From contig MNYV01000182.1 in assembly GCA_001873285.1 (NCBI GenBank), forward strand, positions 1 to 7,891: a stretch of 7,891 nucleotides of DNA, written 5' to 3'. This DNA comes from Nitrospirae bacterium CG2_30_53_67. Its GTDB lineage: Bacteria > CG2-30-53-67. Below the pieces are notes generated by a model that saw only the letters and a list, made by a program, of their open reading frames with translations, searched no databases and was not told the DNA's origin. Made by a program: the position numbers and the translations under genes. Below, piece after piece: positions 1 through 5,728 of this stretch (positions are counted from its first letter, which is position 1; each line of letters begins with the position of its first letter).

Positions 1-249
1 TCCGTCTACGCAGATCCTTTCTACTCCGTAATCGAACAGAACCCGGTAGCTGGAAGAGAAGTTTTTAGTCCCCAATTCGGATGTGTCCTGTCCCTTTTTC
101 AGGGAGTAGACCGCGTCGTCCAAGAAGAGGAGGGATATTTCCTGTTCGTATGAGCAGAAGATCAGGACCGCCTCCAGGCCTTCGAGGGCATAGATGGTTC
201 CATGGGGGGGCCTTCTTTGCAGAAACAAAATTTTTCTTCTTGCTGTCAT
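1..249 (-). CDS. TusC/DsrF-like sulfur-relay protein (DsrE family), N-terminal part
   Basis: Partial gene, cut by the left window edge: 83 codons are visible of a family usually near 120 residues. Reading leftward from ATG at 249, the protein begins MTARRKILFLQRRPPHGTIY and continues ALEGLEAVLIFCSYEQEISL, then LFLDDAVYSLKKGQDTSELG. The N-terminal beta strand, the 'hGTxYAlEGLE' helix start, 'YEQ-IS-LFlDD-VY-L-KGQ' and 'lg-KNFs' are what I know from TusC/DsrF proteins of the DsrE fold. These take part in sulfur relay (tRNA thiolation or dissimilatory sulfur metabolism) as parts of cytoplasmic heteromers. A Shine-Dalgarno-like GAGGAAAG (266-259) sits 9 nt before the ATG, which supports this start. 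The partner genes (TusD/DsrE, TusB/DsrH) would lie off the left edge or elsewhere; I cannot see them. Codons 12-16 contain a run of seven C. Family call fairly sure; TusC rather than DsrF or another paralogue is not resolved. Confidence 0.82.
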   Translation of the reverse strand, partial: MTARRKILFLQRRPPHGTIYALEGLEAVLIFCSYEQEISLLFLDDAVYSLKKGQDTSELGTKNFSSSYRVLFDYGVERICVDG

Positions 250-276
250 CCTCTACGACTTTCCTCAATTATGGAC

Positions 277-282
277 ATTATA
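277..282 (-). promoter_or_regulatory. candidate -10 box for the TusC-like gene
   Basis: On the minus strand this reads TATAAT and would start transcription near 270, just ahead of the GAGGAAAG ribosome site and the ATG at 249. The hexamer 17 nt upstream (TATAAA) matches the -35 consensus poorly, so this is only a candidate. The surrounding gap (250-472) is AT-rich and holds no gene that I can support. On the minus strand it also has a T8 run (452-445) just after pdxA, without a convincing stem before it. Confidence 0.35.
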
Positions 283-472
283 ACACAAAAAATTCGGACT
301 TTATATTATATATTCGGCAGGAACTGACCTTTATACCCCTTTTCTTTTACGCCTGTAATACGCAAACAATCTTGCCATGCCGCGTGATTGTCAAAACTAT
401 AGCATTGATTATATGGCGATTTCAATAGGAAAATTCAGGCTGATAAAAAAAATCGTGACCTTGCCCTTGGGT

Positions 473-1492
473 TCAGCCCGTCTTGTTTCTGACCAGCCGT
501 ACGGCAAGTTTGACCGCCTCTGTCAGGCTCGCCGGGTTGGCCGTCCCTTTTCCGGCAATGTCAAAAGCGGTCCCATGATCCACCGACGTCCGGATGATGG
601 GCAGGCCCAGGGTTACATTCACACCTGAATCAAAGGCGATCATCTTGAGCGGGATCAGGCCCTGGTCGTGATACATACAGACCACGGCATGGTACCGGCC
701 GTGATAGGCCTGATAAAAAACCGTATCCGGAGGGAGAGGCCCGGTCACGTCTATCCCCTGTTCCCATGCCTGGGCCACGGCAGGGGAGATGATCTCTTGT
801 TCTTCTCTGCCGAAGATCCCGCCCTCTCCGCCGTGGGGGTTGAGTCCGGCCACGGCGATCCTGGGATGATCAAAATCCAGGTCCCGCATCCCCTGGTCTG
901 CCAGGCGGATCTTTTGAAGCACCCCTTCTATGGTAATCCTTGACGGGACCTCTTTCAACGGGATATGGGTAGTGACCAGGACCACGCGGATGGGCCCGCC
1001 GATCAGCATCATGGCATAATTCGTGCTCCCTGTCCTTTCGGCGAGTATTTCGGTATGGCCGGCATAGATGAAGCCCGCACGATGCAGGGCTTCCTTGTGG
1101 ATGGGGGCGGTGACGATGGCATGAATATCCCCATTTTTTGCCAGTTCTATGGCACGGAACAGATATTCCACGGATGCACGGCCGGCTTTAGCGGATATCC
1201 GTCCTATGGAATATTCTCCGATCTGGATATTCGCCAGATCCATCAGCAAGGGATCAGGGGATTCGGGTGAGATGGCGCCGGGCCCGGATATGCGCTTGCA
1301 TGGGTTCCTGACACCGATGAGCTCCGCCGCGGCATCGAGAACCGCGCCGCATCCGATGACCACCGGAATGCATACCGAGCAGATCTCCTTACTGGAAAGG
1401 AGAGAAAGGATGATCTCCGGCCCGATGCCGGCAGGATCGCCCATGGTGATCCCGATGACAGGCCGATAGGGTGTGGGGGCGCTCTTTTGCAT
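473..1492 (-). CDS. pdxA: 4-hydroxythreonine-4-phosphate dehydrogenase PdxA
   Basis: Cytoplasmic NAD-dependent, divalent-metal enzyme of the DXP-dependent pyridoxal 5'-phosphate pathway. It oxidises 4-phosphohydroxy-L-threonine to an intermediate that PdxJ then uses. Family signatures run in order: GITMGDPAGIGPE at the N-terminus, IVTAPIHKEAL, AGHTEILAERTG (metal-binding His), TTHIPL (second His), GLNPHGGEGGIFGREE, then the VVCMYHDQGLIPLK block (third His) and SVDHGTAFDIAGKG near the end. The start is ATG at 1492, giving 339 residues, close to the usual ~330. The frame is open further back to a TTG at 1594, but those 34 extra residues match nothing in the family, and that TTG overlaps the -35 box of the rightward promoter. 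A weak AGGG lies about 10 nt before the ATG. It is transcribed away from the DUF4912 gene. The 223-bp gap to the TusC-like start suggests the two are not tightly coupled. Confidence 0.97.
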   Translation of the reverse strand: MQKSAPTPYRPVIGITMGDPAGIGPEIILSLLSSKEICSVCIPVVIGCGAVLDAAAELIGVRNPCKRISGPGAISPESPDPLLMDLANIQIGEYSIGRISAKAGRASVEYLFRAIELAKNGDIHAIVTAPIHKEALHRAGFIYAGHTEILAERTGSTNYAMMLIGGPIRVVLVTTHIPLKEVPSRITIEGVLQKIRLADQGMRDLDFDHPRIAVAGLNPHGGEGGIFGREEQEIISPAVAQAWEQGIDVTGPLPPDTVFYQAYHGRYHAVVCMYHDQGLIPLKMIAFDSGVNVTLGLPIIRTSVDHGTAFDIAGKGTANPASLTEAVKLAVRLVRNKTG

Positions 1493-1524
1493 ACCGGTTA
1501 ACCCTAACAGGAATTTAAAATGTT

Positions 1525-1571
1525 TGTCAATGCATGAAATGCATCCGATCACAAATAGATTGGATCTATTT
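1525..1571. promoter_or_regulatory. two dyads in the divergent pdxA/DUF4912 control region
   Basis: Two symmetric elements lie between the divergent genes. One is a perfect 8-bp inverted repeat, AAATAGAT-TGG-ATCTATTT (1553-1571), 16 bp left of the rightward -35 box. The other is a pair of ATGCAT hexamers separated by 3 bp (1530-1535 and 1539-1544). Their left end touches a minus-strand TTGACA (1530-1525) that could be a -35 box for pdxA, although no good -10 follows it. Operator function is inferred from position and symmetry only; no known regulator site is recognised. Confidence 0.35.
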
Positions 1572-1587
1572 TTAGTTCTCTTTAGGT

Positions 1588-1615
1588 TTGACAAAGACCG
1601 ATTCAGTGATATAAT
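1588..1615 (+). promoter_or_regulatory. perfect-consensus sigma-70 promoter
   Basis: TTGACA (1588-1593), a 16-bp spacer, then TATAAT (1610-1615), both hexamers at full consensus. Transcription would begin near 1622, giving a leader of about 94 nt before the DUF4912 gene at 1716; the small leader ORF lies inside that leader. Spacing of 16 rather than 17 is slightly short. Such a strong match implies high basal expression or a promoter held down by a repressor, possibly at the dyad just upstream. Confidence 0.8.
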
Positions 1616-1638
1616 AAAAAACTTATTAAGATAAAAAC

Positions 1639-1719
1639 ATGGCGATAAATATGCCGCAACTACTTCTACTTATGCCTATGTCCGGTATGGTGGGCTTTGT
1701 TCAAGGAGGACTCGCATGA
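1639..1719 (+). CDS. candidate 26-residue leader peptide coupled to the DUF4912 gene
   Basis: Short open frame inside the predicted leader RNA: ATG at 1639, 26 codons, and a TGA at 1717-1719 that overlaps the ATG at 1716 as ATGA. The peptide starts MAINMPQLLLLMPMSGMVGF and ends VQGGLA; it is strongly hydrophobic, with four leucines in a row. The ribosome site of the downstream gene (AAGGAGGA, 1703-1710) lies within its last codons, so ribosomes leaving this frame would be placed to re-initiate. No strong Shine-Dalgarno precedes its own ATG, only an A-rich TTAAGATAAAAAC. It could be a real micro-protein, a translational-coupling device, or chance. No family is recognised. Confidence 0.4.
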   Translation: MAINMPQLLLLMPMSGMVGFVQGGLA

Positions 1720-2939
1720 ATATGAAAAAGAGTGTTCTCGATAAGATGAACAAGAATTCCTTGATGGACCTTGCCAGGAAGATGAGCATCCCGGGCCGGA
1801 GCAGCATGACCAAGAATGCGTTGATCGAGGCCCTGCTGACCCAGGCAGAGGCTATGCCGGCCCGCGAGGCAGGTAAAGGGACAAAGAGAGCGCCTGCGTT
1901 TCGCACGGATATCGGCGTTCAGGTTCTGAATAGAGAGGAAAAAGCCGTCAAGGCCCCGGTGAACAATTCGGGGATCCGACCTAAAACGGAAACGATTCAG
2001 TATAAGATCCGAAAAGGTAAAGAAAAGCCGGTACTTCGAGCGGATCCATTCGGCCTTATAGAAAGGAAGATCGTTAGAGGGACTCAGGAGACCCTGCAGC
2101 AGGAGGTGGAGCGGGGACGGTTTGATCTTGGGTCCGATCAGGCAAGCCCTTTTCAGGAAGTCTTCGAGAGCGGGAGCCTTCCCGAGGGCTATGGGGACAC
2201 CAGGATTGTCCTGCTGGTTCGAGATCCGTACTGGATCTACACCTACTGGGAGATTCAGGAGTCGGCTGTAAAGGAGGCCTTGTCCCTCCACAATCTCATG
2301 GGAGATGAGGCTCAGAAGGTTGTGCGGGTTTATTGCGGTGACGAGAGCAGCAACTACGACATCGATGTCGAGGGACTGATTAACAACTGGTATATCAACG
2401 TAGGGCGCCCCAATACGGAGTTTTTCGTGGATTACGGCCTGCGGGTTCAGGGCCGGTTCATCCCACTGGCCAGGTCCAACCGGGTCCGAACACCCCGATC
2501 AGGCATGTCCGAGGTGATAGACGATCAATGGATGACCCTGGAAGAGGAATCAAGGATGATCTATGCCCTCTCCGGCGGCTTCAGGATGGGGGAGGGGTCC
2601 CTGGGGCTCCAAGAGATGATGGAGAAGCGCCTCTGGGAAGAGATCTCGTCCGGCGCCGTCAGCAGTTTTTTCGGCAGCGGCCAGTTCCGGGAAAAGGAGC
2701 GGGAGCGGCGGTTCTGGTATCGTCTGGATGCGGAGTTGATCGTATACGGCGCAACCGATCCGGATGCCAAGGTGACCCTGCAGGGGAGGCCGGTAAAGCT
2801 CCGGGCCGACGGCACTTTTTCCGCCCGTTTTGCCTTGCCGGACGGGCAGCAGGAGATTCCTGTGACCTTCGTCTCACCTGATGAAATAGACAAAGTTACG
2901 ATTACACCAAAGGTCATCCGGAATACGGGAAAATCTTAA
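1716..2939 (+). CDS. Rho_N / DUF4912 domain protein
   Basis: 407 residues in three parts. Residues ~4-45 (SVLDKMNKNSLMDLARKMSI and on to NALIEALL) look like the small helical Rho-N/SAP-like nucleic-acid-binding domain. A basic, low-complexity linker covers ~46-140. Residues ~155-260 are a DUF4912 domain, recognised by GYGDTRIVLLVRDPYWIYTY followed by WEI, and by NWYINVGRPNTEFFVDYGL. A C-terminal segment (~335-400; ELIVYGATDPDAKVTLQGRP, then LRADGTFSARFALPDGQQ) has the look of a small beta-sandwich. The biochemical role of DUF4912 is unknown to me. The next gene is a GH57 glucan-branching enzyme, so a glycan-linked or regulatory role is inferred, not shown. AAGGAGGA (1703-1710) lies 5 nt before ATG 1716; a second ATG at 1722 would also be well spaced. 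No signal peptide, so probably cytoplasmic. Confidence 0.88.
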   Translation: MNMKKSVLDKMNKNSLMDLARKMSIPGRSSMTKNALIEALLTQAEAMPAREAGKGTKRAPAFRTDIGVQVLNREEKAVKAPVNNSGIRPKTETIQYKIRKGKEKPVLRADPFGLIERKIVRGTQETLQQEVERGRFDLGSDQASPFQEVFESGSLPEGYGDTRIVLLVRDPYWIYTYWEIQESAVKEALSLHNLMGDEAQKVVRVYCGDESSNYDIDVEGLINNWYINVGRPNTEFFVDYGLRVQGRFIPLARSNRVRTPRSGMSEVIDDQWMTLEEESRMIYALSGGFRMGEGSLGLQEMMEKRLWEEISSGAVSSFFGSGQFREKERERRFWYRLDAELIVYGATDPDAKVTLQGRPVKLRADGTFSARFALPDGQQEIPVTFVSPDEIDKVTITPKVIRNTGKS

Positions 2940-3022
2940 AAAGACATTAGGTCGTACATACATCCGGCTGATTTACTTCCTGTTTTTTATCTTTAATTTT
3001 GGATCATCTCCCGAAAAGTGGG

Positions 3023-3085
3023 TGAAAACATAAGGGTTCAAGGGGTCAAGGATTCCAGGGGTCAAGTGAAGTGCTGAAAACATAA
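3023..3085 (+). repeat. 11-bp direct repeat around the left octamer arm
   Basis: TGAAAACATAA occurs at 3023-3033 and again at 3075-3085, bracketing the left octamer array. The second copy is followed by AGAGCCGAGGG where the first is followed by GGGTTCAAGG, which suggests partial duplication of the arm region. Its role is unknown. Confidence 0.6.
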
Positions 3086-3262
3086 AGAGCCGAGGGTCTT
3101 AGGGTTACGCTTCGCGTGCCCCGCTTTTTTCTATAATTGCCGTCTGCGATGGCTACTACACTAAGGCATCTTGGGTTCAAGGGTTTTAGTGTTTTTGTTT
3201 GGAGATTTTGCTTGCGCTTAAGTATTTCACTTGAATCCTTGACCCCTTGAACCCTCGACCCC
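3034..3262. repeat. inverted-repeat element with octamer-built arms (MITE-like)
   Basis: The left arm (3034-3065) is four tandem octamers: GGGTTCAA, GGGGTCAA, GGATTCCA, GGGGTCAA, then GTGAA. The right arm, read on the minus strand (3262-3226), is GGGGTCGA, GGGTTCAA, GGGGTCAA, GGATTCAA, then GTGAA. A 22-bp stretch is perfectly inverted between 3034-3055 and 3233-3254. The core holds another GGGTTCAAGGG (3173-3183), a 7-bp inverted pair ACACTAA/TTAGTGT (3158-3164/3186-3192) and a terminator-like hairpin. The core has no open frame that I can support. Flanking target duplications were not seen. It fills most of the 382-bp gap between the DUF4912 and GH57 genes. It could be a non-autonomous mobile element, or a local slippage-prone array that formed an inverted pair. 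Confidence 0.75.
3102..3130 (+). terminator. candidate intrinsic terminator downstream of the DUF4912 gene
   Basis: GGGTTACGC-TTC-GCGTGCCC forms a stem (ACGC/GCGT, a T-G wobble, one mismatch, then GGG/CCC) and is followed by CGC and six T (3125-3130). It lies 163 bp past the DUF4912 stop, inside the inverted-repeat element, so it may be part of that element. If active, the GH57 gene would need its own promoter, and none with good boxes was seen. Confidence 0.45.
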
Positions 3263-3321
3263 TTTTTACCCGCTAAAAGGGAGAAGAACCTTGATTTTTT
3301 ATTTCTATCCTCGAGGCGCCC

Positions 3322-4923
3322 GTGTTTAAAGGATATTTTTGTTTATTACTGCATGCCCATCTTCCCTACGTAAGACACCCCGAACATGATGATTTTCTGG
3401 AAGAGGACTGGTTCTATGAAGCCATGACCGAGACCTATATTCCACTCCTGGAGGTCTTCGACGGCCTGGTCAAAGACGGCGTGGATTTCAGGATCACCCT
3501 CTCCTTGACTCCAACCCTGATCTCCATGATGACCGATCCCCTCCTGCAGGAGCGGTATCTTCGGCATCTGAACAAGCTGATTGAACTCTCCCAGCGTGAA
3601 GTGGAGCGTACCCGGTGGCTGCCGGAATTCCAGCCTTTGGCGCAGATGTACTTCTATCGTTTCCATAAGGCTCGGGAATTTTTTGAGCATCAATGGCAGT
3701 GCAACCTGATTTCCGCCTTCAGGAAGTTTCAGGACCTCGGCGTTCTGGAGATCATCACCTGCGCGGCGACGCACGGATTCCTTCCCCTCATGGACATATC
3801 GAGCCAGGCGGTCCGTGCCCAGATCCGGACGGCCTGCGACCACTATGACAGGCATTTCGGACGGCGTCCCAGAGGAATCTGGCTTCCGGAATGCGGATTC
3901 ACCCCCGGAATCGATCAGATCCTCCACGACTCAGGGATCCGGTACTTCTTCAGCGAGGCGCACGGAATTCTTCATGCATCACCCAGGCCCAAGTACGGGG
4001 TCTTTGCCCCGATTCTGACCCCGTCGTCAGGGGTCGCCGCATTCGGGAGAGACCTGGAATCCTCCAAACAGGTCTGGAGTATGGAAGAGGGCTATCCGGG
4101 AGATTATGAGTACAGGGAGTTCTACCGGGACATCGGCTTTGATCTGGAGTACGACTATATACGCCCCTTTCTCCATGGCGACGGGAACCGGGTCAACACC
4201 GGAATCAAGTATTACCGGATTACCGGAAAGACTTCTCACAAGCTTCCCTACGATCCGCATCGCGCCATGGAGAAGGCGGCCGAGCATGCAGGGAACTTCA
4301 TGTTTAATCGGGAAAGGCAGGCGGAGTTTCTTTACGATTATATCGGGAGGATGCCGGTCATTGTCTCGCCCTATGATGCCGAGCTGTTCGGGCACTGGTG
4401 GTATGAGGGGCCGGAATGGATCAACATCCTGATCCGTAAGATGGTCCATGACCAGAAGACGGTCCGCCTCATCACCCCGTCGGAATACCTCACGGAGAAC
4501 CCCACCCTCCAGGTCTCCATGCCTTCCATGTCGAGCTGGGGCTATAAAGGGTATTCCGAGGTCTGGCTTGAGGGAAGCAATGACTGGATCTATCGGCATC
4601 TGCACAAGGCCTCGGAGAGAATGACCGAGATTGCCGACCGCTTCGGCAACGGCAGAGGCAACGGCCTCTTCAGGCGGGCGCTGAACCAGGCGGGGAGGGA
4701 ACTTCTTCTTGCCCAGAGTTCAGACTGGGCCTTCATTATGAAAACGGGCACCATGGTGGAGTATGCCGTGAAGCGGACCCAGGAGCACCTCCTCCGTTTC
4801 GACCGCCTCTACAGGGATCTCTCCGAGAACCGGGTGGATGAGCATTACCTTTCCACGCTTGAATCCGTGGACAACATATTTCCGGATATCAATTACGAGG
4901 TCTACAGGTCTTCATATTCATGA
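3322..4923 (+). CDS. GH57 family 1,4-alpha-glucan branching enzyme (DUF1957 type)
   Basis: 533 residues, close to the ~520-530 of bacterial GH57 branching enzymes. The N-terminal LLLHAHLPYVRHPEHDDFLE carries the family's first motif (His11, His13). GIWLPECGFTPGIDQ carries the expected nucleophile, Glu190. SPYDAELFGHWWYEGPEWI carries the expected acid/base, Asp352. The C-terminal helical region with SSWGYKGYSEVWLEGSNDW and LLLAQSSDWAFIMKTGTMVE is typical of the DUF1957-containing subgroup. Branching enzymes cut alpha-1,4-glucan and rejoin it as alpha-1,6 branches, in glycogen-like polymer synthesis in the cytoplasm. Catalytic assignment is by motif position; some relatives are amylases. The start is GTG 3322 with GAGG (3313-3316) five nt before it; the frame matches the family from residue 4. 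It is followed 40 nt later by a small gene on the same strand, probably co-transcribed. Confidence 0.93.
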   Translation: MFKGYFCLLLHAHLPYVRHPEHDDFLEEDWFYEAMTETYIPLLEVFDGLVKDGVDFRITLSLTPTLISMMTDPLLQERYLRHLNKLIELSQREVERTRWLPEFQPLAQMYFYRFHKAREFFEHQWQCNLISAFRKFQDLGVLEIITCAATHGFLPLMDISSQAVRAQIRTACDHYDRHFGRRPRGIWLPECGFTPGIDQILHDSGIRYFFSEAHGILHASPRPKYGVFAPILTPSSGVAAFGRDLESSKQVWSMEEGYPGDYEYREFYRDIGFDLEYDYIRPFLHGDGNRVNTGIKYYRITGKTSHKLPYDPHRAMEKAAEHAGNFMFNRERQAEFLYDYIGRMPVIVSPYDAELFGHWWYEGPEWINILIRKMVHDQKTVRLITPSEYLTENPTLQVSMPSMSSWGYKGYSEVWLEGSNDWIYRHLHKASERMTEIADRFGNGRGNGLFRRALNQAGRELLLAQSSDWAFIMKTGTMVEYAVKRTQEHLLRFDRLYRDLSENRVDEHYLSTLESVDNIFPDINYEVYRSSYS

Positions 4924-4936
4924 TCCCGTACGGGAT
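4923..4936. repeat. 14-bp perfect palindrome after the GH57 stop
   Basis: ATCCCGTACGGGAT is a perfect palindrome beginning on the last base of the GH57 stop codon. CCCTACGG follows shortly after at 4940-4947 and partly mirrors it. No T-run follows, so it is a poor terminator. It might be an operator, a restriction/methylation-type site or a pause hairpin; nothing more can be said. Confidence 0.4.
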
Positions 4937-4963
4937 GCTCCCTACGGAGTCTGAGGGAATCGC

Positions 4964-5362
4964 TTGATAGAGACCAGACTCATCGCGAAGTTCATGGACG
5001 GCCGGATCAGGAAAGGCTACTCGGACGATTTTCTCCTCTTGAATGAGACCTTCCATATGAGCGACACCCCGGACCAGGAAAATCAGGAAGAGATCCCCAT
5101 GTCCGACCTGAAGGCCGTGTTTTTTGTTGATGATTTTGCAGGGAATCCCCAGTATGTGGAGAAGAAGCGGACGAGCCGCCTCACATACCATAACAAGATT
5201 TCCATCCGGTTTCATGACGGCGAGGAGATCATCGGGTATGCCAACGACGATTATCTTGGGTCAGATGTCATTCGGATCGTCCCTGCCGACCCCTTGAGCA
5301 ACAATACCCTCATCTTTGTGGTGAGAAAGAACACAGTCTCAATTCTGCCTCTTGAAGAGTGA
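4964..5362 (+). CDS. small hypothetical protein with duplicated ~30-residue motif
   Basis: 132 residues, no name recognised with certainty. The sequence has two related halves: RLIAKFMDGRIRKGYSDDF at residues ~5-23 and KISIRFHDGEEIIGYANDDY at ~78-97. Both follow the pattern hydrophobic-x-R/K-F-x-DG-x-x-I/R-x-GY-x-x-D. The second is followed by IRIVPADPLSNNTLIFVV, a strand-rich stretch I associate with small uncharacterised proteins found in Desulfobacterota and Nitrospirota. A charged segment (~28-48) separates them. There is no signal peptide or membrane segment. The start is TTG at 4964: GAGGG (4953-4957) is well spaced before it, and the first repeat begins upstream of the first internal ATG (4994), so the ATG would cut the domain. 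The 40-nt gap behind the GH57 gene suggests one transcript. Function unknown. Confidence 0.78.
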   Translation: MIETRLIAKFMDGRIRKGYSDDFLLLNETFHMSDTPDQENQEEIPMSDLKAVFFVDDFAGNPQYVEKKRTSRLTYHNKISIRFHDGEEIIGYANDDYLGSDVIRIVPADPLSNNTLIFVVRKNTVSILPLEE

Positions 5363-5399
5363 AAAAGCGGCCTCCGGTAGACTCATTAATAGTCATCAA

Positions 5400-5418
5400 C
5401 CTCCGGCAAAGCCGGAGG
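5400..5418 (+). terminator. GC-rich hairpin after the small hypothetical gene
   Basis: CCTCCGGC-AAA-GCCGGAGG is a perfect 8-bp stem with an AAA loop, 37 bp past the stop at 5362. It is followed by CTTCCTATCT rather than a real T-run. It may end the DUF4912/GH57 transcript with Rho help, or be a palindromic repeat unit. A close relative (CCGGC-AGA-GCCGG) is at 5668-5680. Confidence 0.5.
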
Positions 5419-5426
5419 CTTCCTAT

Positions 5427-5713
5427 CTGCCGTGCTGGCACAGGCAGGGACGTTTGTCAGCCACTCAAAGGGGCCTATTCATAGACGGTTAAAAACACCC
5501 TCCCCGGAGTCCCCTCCTCTATGAGCCGTTGGCCCCGAGCCATAGGCCATCAAGGGAGGGGAGGCCCGCCGGCAGTTCCCTCGCCCCTTGTGGGAGAGGG
5601 TAAGGGTGAGGGGTAAGGCATTTCGGTCAACTGCATACTTCCGGAATGGCCAAACTCTAAGAGTCCCCCGGCAGAGCCGGAGGGGCGCCCTTATTTAATC
5701 AGCGGAACATCCA
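5427..5713. repeat. cluster of short palindromic intergenic repeats
   Basis: The gap between the small gene and coaE has no supportable gene but is packed with hairpin units. CTGCC-GTGC...GCAC-A-GGCAG spans 5427-5447. CTATG/CATAG arms lie at 5519-5523/5541-5545, between pyrimidine-rich and purine-rich blocks (CCCCTCC 5511-5517 and GGAGGGG 5555-5561). The strip 5578-5613 has the CCCTCGCCCCTTGTGGGAGA style followed by GGGTGAGGGG that is common in many bacterial genomes. GGCATTTCGG/CCGGAATGGCC arms lie at 5616-5625/5641-5651. CCGGC-AGA-GCCGG is at 5668-5680. These are REP-like units of several types side by side. No transposase is adjacent. Confidence 0.6.
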
Positions 5714-5728
5714 GCGGAAAGCCTATTT

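Noticed and set aside
346-384. Minus-strand TGGC...TTTGC resembling a sigma-54 promoter, and a TTGACA near 384-379
   Set aside because: The GG-to-GC spacing is 11 instead of 10, and the TTGACA has no acceptable -10 at 16-18 bp.
81-428. Plus-strand frame of 115 codons at the left edge
   Set aside because: It runs antisense through the TusC/DsrF-like gene and into AT-rich spacer; no family signal.
1493-1594. N-terminal extension of PdxA from TTG 1594
   Set aside because: The 34 extra residues lack family similarity, no ribosome site precedes the TTG, and it overlaps the -35 box of the rightward promoter; ATG 1492 gives the normal length.
3034-3262. CRISPR-like array
   Set aside because: The repeats are 8 bp, directly tandem and inverted between arms, with no unique spacers and no cas genes.
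3346-3927. Long minus-strand frame (193 codons) inside the GH57 gene, and a similar one at 4027-4605
   Set aside because: Both lie fully inside a strongly supported gene, show no domain, and reflect codon bias of a GC-rich gene.
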